7,359 nucleotides of DNA from Gammaproteobacteria bacterium (GTDB taxonomy: Bacteria > Pseudomonadota > Gammaproteobacteria > UBA6429 > Thiohalophilaceae): contig JAHEIJ010000104.1 in the NCBI GenBank assembly GCA_024639445.1, forward strand, positions 1 to 7,359. The letters are read 5' to 3'. Position 1 is the first letter of the stretch. Each line of letters starts with the position of its first letter. The translations under genes and the position numbers were made by a program. Below the pieces are notes generated by a model that saw only the letters and a program-made list of their open reading frames with translations, searched no databases and had not been told where the DNA came from. Below, piece by piece: positions 1 through 6,802 of the stretch.

Positions 1-1806
1 CGCTTCGTGATTGACTATCTGGCGTATGGTTTTACGTAAGGTCTTGCCTGAACGGGTTTTCGGTAAACGCGGTACAATGTAGGCCTGCTTGAAACAGGCT
101 ACGGCCCCAATATCTTCACGTACCAGATTCACAAATTCCTGAATCAGTTTTTCTTCGGGTTCGCTAACACCACTTTTTAGCACCACGAATCCCAATGGCA
201 CCTGGCCCTTGAGCTCATCGTTACGACCAATCACCGCGCATTCGGCCACGGTGTGATGTTTGCCGACAATTTCTTCCATTTCGCCGGTTGAGAGCCGATG
301 TCCGGCCACGTTGATCACATCATCAACCCGGCCCATCACAAACAGATAGCCATTATCGTCGATATAGCCACCATCACCGCTGACGTAATAACCAGGATAG
401 GTTTCCAGATAACTGCGTTTGAAGCGAGGCATATCGCCCCAGATGGTGGTCAGGCAACTGGGCGGTAGCGGTAGCTTAATAGTGATGTTTCCCTGTGAGT
501 TCGCAGGCAGTGGATTGCCGTTCTCATCCAGGATTTGCACGTTATAGCCCGGTACCGGCATCGTGGACGATCCGGGTTTGACCGGCATTGATTCAATGCC
601 TTGCAAGTTAGCGGCAATCGCCCAACCGGTTTCGGTCTGCCACCAGTGATCGAACACCGGACGTTGAGTTGTTTCGACCAGCCATTCATATGTCGGTGGA
701 TCCAGCCGTTCACCGGCGGCAAAGATAGTATTAAGACAGCTTAAATCATATTGCTGGATCAGTTTGCCATCGGGATCTTCTTTTTTGATGGCACGAAATG
801 CCGTCGGTGCGGTGAATAGGGCTTTCACGCCATACTCGGCAATGACGCGCCAGAAAGCGCCGGCATCCGGCGTCATTACCGGTTTGCCTTCATACATGAT
901 CGTGGTGCAGCCCTGTAGCAGGGGACCATACACGATATAGGAATGACCCACGACCCAGCCAATATCCGATGCCGCCCAGAACACATCCCCCGGATCCATG
1001 TTGTAGACCGCTTTCATGCTGTATTTCATTGCGACCGCATGGCCACCATTTTCACGCACCACACCTTTTGGTTTGCCCGTGGTGCCGGAGGTATAGAGGA
1101 TATACAGCAAGTCAGAGCCTTTCACCGGTATGCAGTCAGCCGGTGTTGCCTGGCCTATGGCCTCCTGCCAGTCGATGTCGCGGTCTGGCACCAAGCTGGC
1201 TTGTGTTTGTGGACGTTGGAATATGACGCAGTGTTCTGGCTTGTGTTCTGCCAGCTCAATGGCTTTGTCTAATAGCGGTTTGTATTCAATGCACTTTTTG
1301 ACTTCGATGCCACAGGACGCACTAATGACGAGCTTTGGTTTGGCATCATCGATTCTGACCGCCAGTTCCCGTGGGGCAAATCCCCCGAACACCACTGAGT
1401 GGATGGCCCCCAGTCTGGCGCAGGCCAGCATGGCAATCGCCGCTTCGGGAATCATCGGCATGTATATGATGACGCGATCGCCTTTGGTCACGCCTTGGTT
1501 CTTTAACATTCCGGCACAGAGGGCTACGGCATCCCTGAGTTCGGTGTAGCTATAGGTTGCTTTCTGATCAGCAACCGGCGAGTCATAGATCAAGGCTGTT
1601 TGTTCACCACGGCCGGACTCAACATGATAGTCCAACGCCATGTAACAGCTATTCAGTTCCCCATCCGCAAACCAGTGATGAATGCCATGCTCGTCCTGGC
1701 TTAGAATGGTAGTGGGTGCTTTAAACCATTTTAGTTCATTGGCCTTCTGCTTCCAGAATTCCTCCGGATTATCCAACGATGCCTGGTATTCGGTTTGATA
1801 GGACAT
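1..1806 (-). CDS. prpE: Propionate--CoA ligase (propionyl-CoA synthetase), 3' end cut by window
   Basis: Cytoplasmic AMP-forming acyl-CoA synthetase that activates propionate to propionyl-CoA via propionyl-AMP, feeding the methylcitrate cycle. The frame is open without a stop from the ATG at 1806 to base 1 (602 codons). The phosphate-binding motif YTSGTTGKPKG lies near residues 238-248, WWQTETGW near 388-395, the adenylate-binding Asp in VSGDGG near 478, GRVDDVINVAGHR near 492-504, and the C-terminal PKTRSGK near 582-588. K588 is the conserved catalytic lysine that is a target of regulatory acylation in this family. E. coli PrpE has 628 residues, so only about 25 are missing. An AAGG ribosome binding site lies 7 nt before the ATG. 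It is the last gene of the operon and follows prpD after a 74-nt gap with no clear terminator or promoter. An acetyl-CoA synthetase paralogue is the alternative, but the prp context, the length and the ASCGIEV segment favour PrpE. Confidence 0.93.
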   Translation of the reverse strand, partial: MSYQTEYQASLDNPEEFWKQKANELKWFKAPTTILSQDEHGIHHWFADGELNSCYMALDYHVESGRGEQTALIYDSPVADQKATYSYTELRDAVALCAGMLKNQGVTKGDRVIIYMPMIPEAAIAMLACARLGAIHSVVFGGFAPRELAVRIDDAKPKLVISASCGIEVKKCIEYKPLLDKAIELAEHKPEHCVIFQRPQTQASLVPDRDIDWQEAIGQATPADCIPVKGSDLLYILYTSGTTGKPKGVVRENGGHAVAMKYSMKAVYNMDPGDVFWAASDIGWVVGHSYIVYGPLLQGCTTIMYEGKPVMTPDAGAFWRVIAEYGVKALFTAPTAFRAIKKEDPDGKLIQQYDLSCLNTIFAAGERLDPPTYEWLVETTQRPVFDHWWQTETGWAIAANLQGIESMPVKPGSSTMPVPGYNVQILDENGNPLPANSQGNITIKLPLPPSCLTTIWGDMPRFKRSYLETYPGYYVSGDGGYIDDNGYLFVMGRVDDVINVAGHRLSTGEMEEIVGKHHTVAECAVIGRNDELKGQVPLGFVVLKSGVSEPEEKLIQEFVNLVREDIGAVACFKQAYIVPRLPKTRSGKTLRKTIRQIVNHEA

Positions 1807-1880
1807 GGCTGTACCTTTGCGAATGTAGTTTACGGTTTATGTGTTACATCATAGTGGTGCAGCAAATCTCGTGTTTAGCA

Positions 1881-3332
1881 TCAGTTGATGACAAATAACT
1901 CCATGAATTCGTTTACGGGTGTATGTGCCAGGTTGTCGGCATCGAGGTAAATGTTCATGATTTGTTGGCAACGCCCTTCTGGAAAGCGACTGCGCAAGCT
2001 GGTCAGGAATTTGTTTTTGAGTACCGGGATTCCTTCGCGACGTCGGCGGCGATGCCCAATTGGGTATTCAACCGCGACCTTATCGGTATGGCTACCGTCT
2101 TTGAAATAGATCTGGATGGCATTGGCAATCGAGCGTTTGTCGGCTTCCAGATACTCACGCGAGTAACGTTCGTCTTCGAGCACTTCCATCTTGTCGCGCA
2201 ATTTATCAATCAGCGGATGTGCGTTATGAAAGTCATTTTCGTAATGTTCAGCTTGCAGGTCACCAAAAATTAATGGCACTGCCACCATATATTGCAGGCA
2301 ATGATCACGGTCCGCCGGATTGGCCAATGGGCCGACTTTGGAAATGATGCGAATTGCCGACTCATGGGTAGTGAGAACGATTTTATCAATCTCATCAAGA
2401 CGGTCTTTGACTTGTGGATTTAACTGCACCGCACATTCCACCGCTGTCTGGGAATGAAACTCGGCCGGGTAGGAGAGTTTGAACAGGATGTTTTCCATTA
2501 CATAGCTGCCATAATCCTGAGAAAAGTTGAAGCTTTTGCCGCCAAAGTGCACGTCATAAAATCCCCACGTCGGTACACTGAGTACCGAAGGCAGACCCAT
2601 TTCACCTTTGAGGGTTATCATCGCGAGGCGTACGCCGCGTGAGGTGGCGTCACCGGCCGCCCAGGATTTGCGGGAACCGGCGTTGGGCGCATGGCGATAG
2701 GTTCGCAGTGATGAGCCATCGACCCAGGCCTGGGACAGGGCGTCGACTATTTGATCGCGGCTGCCACCCAGCATGCTGGTGATCACTGCGGTAGTGGCAA
2801 CGCGCACGAGTAAGACATGATCCAGACCGACGCGATTAAAACTGTTTTCCAGGGCAATTACACCCTGAATCTCATGCGCCTTGATCATCGCCGTAAGTAC
2901 ATCCTGCATCAACAGTGGCGACTTGTCTTTTGCCAGGTTGTCGCGACTCAAGTAATCCGCCACTGCCAGGATGCCGCCAAGATTATCGGACGGATGCCCC
3001 CATTCAGCAGCAAGCCAGGTATCGTTGAAGTCGAGCCAGCGAACCAGACAGCCAATGTCCCAGGCAGCCTTAACCGGATCGAGTTCATGTGAAGTTCCGG
3101 GTACGCGCGCACCGTGTCTGACAATGGTGCCGGGCACGATGGGACCCAGATGCTTTGTGCATTCCGGAAAGCGTAATGCCAGCAAGCCGCAACCCAGAGT
3201 ATCCATCAAACAATGCCGTGCTGTGTCGTAGGCCTCCGCAGAAGTAACCTGATAACCGGTGACATAGTCCGCAATGTCGACCAGCACCTGGTCAGGTTGC
3301 GGCCGTACATTGATATCAACATTGGCGCTCAT
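1881..3332 (-). CDS. prpD: 2-methylcitrate dehydratase PrpD
   Basis: Iron-sulfur-independent dehydratase of the MmgE/PrpD family that converts 2-methylcitrate to 2-methyl-cis-aconitate in the cytoplasm. The 483-residue product equals the length of E. coli PrpD. Recognisable family segments are DTLGCGLLAL (about 44-53), WLDFNDTWLAAEWGHPSDN (about 99-117), SRKSWAAGDATSRG (about 220-233) and YPAEFHSQTAVE (about 288-299). These fall in the helical N-terminal domain that holds the active site. The start codon lies 5 nt after the prpC stop. I see no good Shine-Dalgarno at normal spacing (a GAAGAG is about 15 nt upstream), so translation may depend on coupling with prpC. The presence of prpD, rather than the acnD/prpF pair used by many other bacteria, makes this the classical form of the pathway. 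No frameshift or truncation is visible. Confidence 0.96.
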   Translation of the reverse strand: MSANVDINVRPQPDQVLVDIADYVTGYQVTSAEAYDTARHCLMDTLGCGLLALRFPECTKHLGPIVPGTIVRHGARVPGTSHELDPVKAAWDIGCLVRWLDFNDTWLAAEWGHPSDNLGGILAVADYLSRDNLAKDKSPLLMQDVLTAMIKAHEIQGVIALENSFNRVGLDHVLLVRVATTAVITSMLGGSRDQIVDALSQAWVDGSSLRTYRHAPNAGSRKSWAAGDATSRGVRLAMITLKGEMGLPSVLSVPTWGFYDVHFGGKSFNFSQDYGSYVMENILFKLSYPAEFHSQTAVECAVQLNPQVKDRLDEIDKIVLTTHESAIRIISKVGPLANPADRDHCLQYMVAVPLIFGDLQAEHYENDFHNAHPLIDKLRDKMEVLEDERYSREYLEADKRSIANAIQIYFKDGSHTDKVAVEYPIGHRRRRREGIPVLKNKFLTSLRSRFPEGRCQQIMNIYLDADNLAHTPVNEFMELFVIN

Positions 3333-3337
3333 AGGTA

Positions 3338-4468
3338 TTATTTACGCTCTTCGATAGGTATCCAGCTTGCCGATTCGGGGCCGGTATATTCGGCACTGGG
3401 ACGAATAATGCGATTATTCTCTCGTTGCTCGAAGATATGCGCACACCAGCCGGTGACACGGGAACAGACAAAAATGGGGGTAAACAATTTTGTGGGAATG
3501 CCCATGAAATGATAAGAAGAAGCGTGAAAGAAATCCGCATTACAGAATAATTTCTTTTCGCGCCACATCACTTCTTCGCAACGTAATGACACCGGGTACA
3601 GCACGGTATCCCCCACATCTTCGGCCAGTTTGCCGGACCAGCCCTTAATCACGGCATTGCGCGGATCGGATTCGGTATAAACTGCATGGCCAAAGCCCAT
3701 GATTTTCTCCTTGCGCGCCAGCATGTCGAGAACGGCTTGTTCGGCTTCATCCGGGTTGTGCCATTGCTGAATCATTGCCATGGCCGCTTCGTTAGCTCCG
3801 CCGTGCAAGGGGCCACGCAACGTGCCAATTGCTGCGGTTACGCTGGAATGAATATCTGACAAGGTGGAGGCACAGACGCGGGCGGCAAAGGTAGAGGCAT
3901 TAAATTCGTGTTCGGCATAGAGAATCAGCGAGACATTCATCACCCGGGCATGCAGTTCACTCGGAACTGCATCGTGCAGCAAATGCAGAAAGTGCCCGCC
4001 AACGCTGTCGTCATCTGTTTCGGTCTCAATGCGTATGCCGTTGTGGGAATAGTGATACCAGTAATTGATGATCGAAGGGAAGACCGCCAGCATGCGATCG
4101 GCTTTGTCATATTGCTCTGAAAATGACTTCTCCACTTCCAGGTTGCCTAACATTGAACAGCCGGTGCGCATTACATCCATGGGATGGGCATCAGCCGGTA
4201 TTTGTTCCAGTACGGTTTTGAGCTTTTCCGGCAGGGCGCGCAAGCCTTTCAGTTTTTTTATATAGCGGTCCAGTTCCTGTTGATTTGGCAATTTGCCATA
4301 CATTAGTAAATAGGCAACTTCCTCAAATTTGGCCTTGTCCGCCAATTCGACCATATCGTAACCCCGATAGGTCAAGCCGGCACCGGTATGGCCAACGGTA
4401 CATAAGGCGGTTTGCCCTGCAACCTGGCCCCGCAGACCGCCACTATCTGCTGCTTTGTTTGTTGTCAT
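3338..4468 (-). CDS. prpC: 2-methylcitrate synthase PrpC
   Basis: Citrate-synthase-family enzyme that condenses propionyl-CoA with oxaloacetate to give 2-methylcitrate, the committed step of the cycle. The product has 376 residues, slightly shorter than E. coli PrpC (389), as expected for the short citrate-synthase type. The catalytic triad is recognisable: His222 in GPLHGGANEAAM, His261 in GFGHAVY and Asp312 in FCNADFFHASSYHFMG. A substrate-binding arginine motif, NNRIIRPSAEYTGP, follows near 351-364. The segment YHFMGIPTKLFTPIFV is typical of methylcitrate synthases as opposed to the longer GltA-type citrate synthase. Its ATG overlaps the prpB stop in an ATGA tetranucleotide (4465-4468), pointing to translational coupling. 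It lies between prpB and prpD in the usual order. Promiscuous citrate synthase activity is possible, but the operon makes 2-methylcitrate the likely product. Confidence 0.95.
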   Translation of the reverse strand: MTTNKAADSGGLRGQVAGQTALCTVGHTGAGLTYRGYDMVELADKAKFEEVAYLLMYGKLPNQQELDRYIKKLKGLRALPEKLKTVLEQIPADAHPMDVMRTGCSMLGNLEVEKSFSEQYDKADRMLAVFPSIINYWYHYSHNGIRIETETDDDSVGGHFLHLLHDAVPSELHARVMNVSLILYAEHEFNASTFAARVCASTLSDIHSSVTAAIGTLRGPLHGGANEAAMAMIQQWHNPDEAEQAVLDMLARKEKIMGFGHAVYTESDPRNAVIKGWSGKLAEDVGDTVLYPVSLRCEEVMWREKKLFCNADFFHASSYHFMGIPTKLFTPIFVCSRVTGWCAHIFEQRENNRIIRPSAEYTGPESASWIPIEERK

Positions 4469-5352
4469 GATTTTTCACCAGCGAATAATTCGTCCAGTTC
4501 TTGTTCGTAACGGTGATAGTCAAGAAAGTCATACAACTCCATGCGAGTTTGCATGGCATCCACAACCTGTTGTTGCGTGCCATCCTGCAGAATGTGTTCG
4601 TACACATTAAGTGCCGCTTTGCTCATGGCACGAAACGCACTTAAGGGATACAGGGCGAGCTTGACGCCCACCGAGGCGAGTTCCTCAGTTGTAAATAGGG
4701 GCGTAGCACCGAATTCAGTAATATTGGCCAGGACGGGGACCTGTACTGCGTCAACGAACTGCTGGTACTGGGACAGTTCCGACATCGCTTCCGGAAAGAT
4801 CATGTCGGCCCCGGCCTCGACACAAGCGATGGCACGTTCGATTGCAGGCTGCATGCCTTCCACCGCCATCGCATCAGTCCGCGCCATGATCACAAAACTG
4901 TCGTTGCTTCTGGCATCTACCGCGGCCTTGATGCGGTCTATCATTTCTTCCTGGGAGACGATCATTTTATTGGGACGATGACCACAGCGTTTCTGCTGTA
5001 CCTGATCTTCAATGTGCATACCGGCTGCACCACCGCGGATTAATTCGCGCACACAACGAGCAATGTTGAGAGCACCACCCCAACCTGTATCAACATCAAC
5101 CAATAAAGGGAGGCTAGAGGCAGCGGTAATGCGGTTCACATCCACGAGCACATCCTGCAAGGTGGTGATTCCCAGGTCGGGGGTGCCCAATGAACAGGCC
5201 GCGACCCCACCACCGGAAAGATAAATAGCCCGGTGGCCAACGCGTTCAGCCATGATGGCGGTATAAGCATTAACCGTACCGACCACTTGCAGGGGATTAT
5301 GCGTGTTTATTGCCTCACGCAGTTTTGTGCCGGGAGTCAGACCATCAGCCAT
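4465..5352 (-). CDS. prpB: 2-methylisocitrate lyase PrpB
   Basis: Mg-dependent lyase of the isocitrate lyase/PEP mutase superfamily that splits 2-methylisocitrate into pyruvate and succinate, the last step of the methylcitrate cycle. I place the start at the ATG at 5352, giving 295 residues (E. coli PrpB has 296). An upstream ATG at 5394 would add 14 residues unlike the family, whereas the chosen start has AGGA 7 nt upstream and begins MADGLTPGTKLREAI. Key motifs are the catalytic loop KRCGH at residues 121-125 with its Cys123, metal-site aspartates in LLVDVDTGWGG (about 83-93), SGGGVAACSLGTPD (about 46-59) and the Glu in GMHIEDQ. It overlaps the regulator gene by 8 nt at its start and prpC by 4 nt at its end, so it is firmly within the operon. 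Confidence 0.96.
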   Translation of the reverse strand: MADGLTPGTKLREAINTHNPLQVVGTVNAYTAIMAERVGHRAIYLSGGGVAACSLGTPDLGITTLQDVLVDVNRITAASSLPLLVDVDTGWGGALNIARCVRELIRGGAAGMHIEDQVQQKRCGHRPNKMIVSQEEMIDRIKAAVDARSNDSFVIMARTDAMAVEGMQPAIERAIACVEAGADMIFPEAMSELSQYQQFVDAVQVPVLANITEFGATPLFTTEELASVGVKLALYPLSAFRAMSKAALNVYEHILQDGTQQQVVDAMQTRMELYDFLDYHRYEQELDELFAGEKS

Positions 5353-6046
5353 TGGTTTGTCCTGGTAGCAGTTCCTTAACGACATTCCAGGCACAGCTGA
5401 TATGGCGGCGCATCAGAAGTTCAGCCAGCACGGGATCCCGCTTCGCAATGGCATCGACAATCTGTCGATGCTCATTGAGTGCCGCCGTGGGGCGAGAGGG
5501 TAAGCGACTCGAGCAATGGCGGCACATGCGAATCAATTGATAGAGCTCGCTGCTAAGCAGCTGGATCAGCCATTGGTTTTTACTACCGATGGCAATGCGG
5601 TAATGAAAGTCAAGATCCCCTTCACGCTGAAAATACACCTTGCCATCCGCGTCATCGATACCGTGTTCATGTTGCTCGAGTAATTCCCACAAAGCCTCAA
5701 TCTCTTCGGTGGACATTTGCTGGGCGGCCAGACGGGCCGACATGCCTTCCAGTGCCTCGCGGACCACATAGACTTCGGCCATCATGGTGTGATTCAGTGT
5801 CACCACCCGCGCACCGGCATGAGGGGTACGCACGACCAGTCTCATTCCTTCCAGCCGGCGAATCGCCTCCCGCAATGGCCCACGGCTGCTGCCATATACC
5901 TTGGCCAGATCTTCCTCGAGGATTTTTGAGCCCTGCGGCAGTTTACCGATAATGATGTCGTGTTTGAGCTGACTGCACACCCGGTCGGCAAGGGTGCGAT
6001 GGGTCTCGAGAGAGACAATGGGATTGTCTGGCGGCAATTTATCCAT
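5345..6046 (-). CDS. GntR-family (FCD domain) transcriptional regulator, probable prp operon regulator
   Basis: DNA-binding regulator of the FadR-like GntR subfamily, 233 residues from the ATG at 6046. The N-terminal winged helix-turn-helix spans about residues 18-82 and includes the signature LADRVCSQLKHDIIIGKL, LEEDLAKVYGSSRGPLREAIRRLE and a wing AGARVV. The FCD effector domain (about 90-225) keeps the usual metal-binding set Asp144, His148, His193 and His215, suggesting a small carboxylate ligand bound through a metal. An upstream GTG at 6103 would add 19 residues but starts next to the predicted -10 box, so I reject it. The Shine-Dalgarno before 6046 is poor. First gene of the operon, overlapping prpB by 8 nt. 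In E. coli the same enzymes are controlled by the sigma54 activator PrpR; here a GntR protein replaces it. Repression relieved by 2-methylcitrate or a related acid is inferred, not shown. Confidence 0.9.
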   Translation of the reverse strand: MDKLPPDNPIVSLETHRTLADRVCSQLKHDIIIGKLPQGSKILEEDLAKVYGSSRGPLREAIRRLEGMRLVVRTPHAGARVVTLNHTMMAEVYVVREALEGMSARLAAQQMSTEEIEALWELLEQHEHGIDDADGKVYFQREGDLDFHYRIAIGSKNQWLIQLLSSELYQLIRMCRHCSSRLPSRPTAALNEHRQIVDAIAKRDPVLAELLMRRHISCAWNVVKELLPGQTNG

Positions 6047-6051
6047 ACTCA

Positions 6052-6065
6052 AAATGTCAACAATT
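6052..6065. promoter_or_regulatory. Candidate GntR operator 2 (near-copy before the start codon)
   Basis: AAATGT-CA-ACAATT, the same architecture as operator 1 with one mismatch between half-sites. The 11 bases TGTCAACAATT (6055-6065) repeat exactly at 6117-6127, 62 bp apart (close to six helical turns). It lies downstream of the predicted transcription start, 5 bp before the regulator start codon, so it could support cooperative binding or a roadblock. Confidence 0.5.
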
Positions 6066-6093
6066 AGTGGAAAAAACTCCGAAATAGGCGGTA

Positions 6094-6122
6094 AATAAAG
6101 CACTCAAACCATAAATTGTCAA
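6094..6122 (-). promoter_or_regulatory. Predicted sigma70 promoter of the gntR-prpBCDE operon
   Basis: Read on the minus strand, a perfect -35 hexamer TTGACA (6117-6122) is followed after exactly 17 nt by TTTATT (6094-6099), a 4/6 match to the -10 consensus. Transcription would start near 6087, leaving a leader of about 40 nt before the regulator ATG at 6046. The -35 box lies inside the inverted repeat at 6114-6127, so a bound regulator would block RNA polymerase. Prediction from sequence only. Confidence 0.6.
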
Positions 6123-6127
6123 CAATT
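6114..6127. promoter_or_regulatory. Candidate GntR operator 1 (inverted repeat over the -35 box)
   Basis: A perfect inverted repeat AATTGT-CA-ACAATT: two 6-bp half-sites with a 2-bp spacer. The TTGT/ACAA core fits the kind of short GT/AC palindrome bound by FadR-like GntR proteins. It overlaps the -35 box of the predicted operon promoter, the position expected for a repressor site. The likely binder is the GntR protein encoded next door (inference). Confidence 0.6.
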
Positions 6128-6131
6128 GTGG

Positions 6132-6280
6132 TTACATATTGATTTCTGGAAGATTTTTGCGAGAAAGAAACTGAGTGTTTCAGTCGTGTTGAGAGCTGAG
6201 GAGTGAATTATATAAAAATGACTTAAAACCTGACCGACACGATGCGCACCGGAGATGAACAGGCGCGTTTTCGTATCGGT
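6132..6280. other. Intergenic spacer between divergent prp operon and tRNA-Leu gene
   Basis: AT-rich stretch with no convincing coding sequence. A 14-codon ATG frame at 6242-6286 and a longer minus-strand frame (6180-6386) that runs into the tRNA are not supported by ribosome binding sites or recognisable protein sequence. It presumably separates the two divergent promoters. I see no repeat or RNA gene in it. Confidence 0.5.
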
Positions 6281-6288
6281 TATTAAAT

Positions 6289-6317
6289 TTCCCAATTAAT
6301 ACACCACGTTGTAGAAT
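6289..6317 (+). promoter_or_regulatory. Predicted promoter of the tRNA-Leu gene
   Basis: TTCCCA (6289-6294, 4/6 to the -35 consensus), a 17-nt spacer and TAGAAT (6312-6317, 5/6 to the -10 consensus). Just downstream is the GC-rich stretch ACGCCGC, resembling the discriminator of stringently controlled stable RNA promoters. AT-rich sequence (TTATTAAATTT) lies at and just upstream of the -35 box. The start would fall near 6324, giving a short leader of about 13 nt before the mature tRNA 5' end at 6337. Confidence 0.6.
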
Positions 6318-6336
6318 ACGCCGCTTTCCACCCAAA

Positions 6337-6648
6337 GCCCGGGTGGCGAAATTGGTAGACGCAAGGGACTTAAACAATTTGAGCACCCGGACGGGAAACC
6401 TCTGGTGTGAATGGCGTCAAATTCGGGGAAACCTCAGCACACAATGGTGGTGGTAATCCCGAGCGAAGCCCTCCGTGGGAACGTGTAGAGACTTGACGGC
6501 GTCCACCTAAGTTCGTGTTAACGAATAAGGTGAAGAGAAAGTCCAGACCCCAAATGCATTCAAAATAATGCAGCAGCAAAAGCTGTAGTTGGTAAGAAAA
6601 TCCCTCGGTGGCAACACCGTGCCGGTTCGATTCCGGCCCCGGGCACCA
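6337..6648 (+). tRNA. tRNA-Leu(UAA) interrupted by a group I intron
   Basis: Exons are 6337-6371 and 6597-6648, giving an 87-nt mature tRNA. The acceptor stem GCCCGGG (6337-6343) pairs perfectly with CCCGGGC (6638-6644), followed by the discriminator A and an encoded CCA. The D arm is GCG/CGC around AAATTGGTAGA. The spliced anticodon arm is AGGGA-CUUAAAA-UCCCU, anticodon UAA at positions 34-36. A long variable arm CGGTG-GCAA-CACCG and a T arm GCCGG-TTCGATT-CCGGC complete a type II leucine tRNA. The body resembles enterobacterial tRNA-Leu(UAA). The gene cannot give a functional tRNA unless the insert between U34 and A35 is removed. UAA is the anticodon that reads UUA and UUG codons. No T-run terminator follows; the nearest strong hairpin is at 6698-6718. 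Confidence 0.97.
6372..6596 (+). ncRNA. Group I self-splicing intron in the tRNA-Leu(UAA) anticodon loop
   Basis: About 225 nt inserted after U34. The conserved core is visible: P element ATTCGGGGAAACCT (6421-6434), Q element GGTAATCCCGAGC (6452-6464), R element TAGAGACTTGACGGC (6486-6500) and S element AAGAGAAAGTCCAGA (6533-6547). The last intron base is G6596 (omega G). P1 can form as CUU|AAA (6369-6374) with UUUGAG (6378-6383) around a CAA loop, placing the required U-G wobble (U6371-G6381) at the 5' splice site. Other pairings: P3 6415-6420/6493-6498, P4 6423-6427/6458-6462, P7 6490-6493/6540-6543, P8 6504-6515/6522-6532, P9 hairpins 6555-6572 and 6574-6585. No homing endonuclease frame is present and none would fit. 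Insertion site and core match the cyanobacterial/plastid tRNA-Leu intron class (IC3). Helix ends were assigned by eye. Confidence 0.95.
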
Positions 6649-6697
6649 TCCTCTTTAGTTAGTTAATCCCTATTCATTTGTTGTTCGCTTTGATATG

Positions 6698-6718
6698 GGA
6701 ACACCGGCACGGTGTTCC
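6698..6718. repeat. Perfect 9-bp hairpin downstream of tRNA-Leu
   Basis: GGAACACCG (6698-6706), loop GCA, CGGTGTTCC (6710-6718). It is the strongest stem-loop after the tRNA, but no T-run follows, so it is not a standard intrinsic terminator. It might act as a 3' processing or stabilising structure. Bases 6703-6716 are also the exact reverse complement of tRNA bases 6613-6626 in the variable and T arms. Confidence 0.7.
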
Positions 6719-6802
6719 GTGCAGGTGGACTCGGACCGGTCACTTCCGGCATCCATGCCTCACGCGACACTTAACCGTCCATGGTTTTCGTCCCTGGTCC
6801 TC

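Noticed and set aside
450..722. Minus-strand frame of 90 codons
   Set aside because: Out-of-frame shadow inside prpE; low-complexity composition typical of a shifted frame.
943..1549. Open frames on the plus strand (943-1272, 969-1226, 1130-1549)
   Set aside because: They lie antisense within prpE, which is continuous with all expected motifs; the predicted peptides resemble no family and no ribosome binding sites support them.
1807..1880. Internal promoter for prpE based on a TATGAT hexamer near 1848-1853
   Set aside because: No acceptable -35 hexamer at 16-18 nt spacing; the gap is short and prpE is more simply co-transcribed.
1923..3231. Several 60-116 codon plus-strand frames and one minus-strand frame (2003-2209)
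   Set aside because: All are contained in the intact prpD gene in other frames.
5353..5394. Upstream ATG extending PrpB by 14 residues
   Set aside because: The extension lies in the regulator gene, is absent from the family, and the ATG at 5352 has a good AGGA at 7 nt and gives the expected length.
6047..6103. GTG start extending the GntR protein by 19 residues
   Set aside because: It would begin next to the predicted -10 box, upstream of the predicted transcription start, and the added hydrophobic residues are not part of the GntR fold.
6180..6579. Minus-strand frames 6180-6386 and 6370-6579
   Set aside because: They are antisense to the tRNA exons and group I intron, whose RNA structure explains the sequence.
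6698..6718. Intrinsic terminator of the tRNA gene
   Set aside because: The stem is strong but no run of T follows on either strand, so it was listed as a hairpin only.
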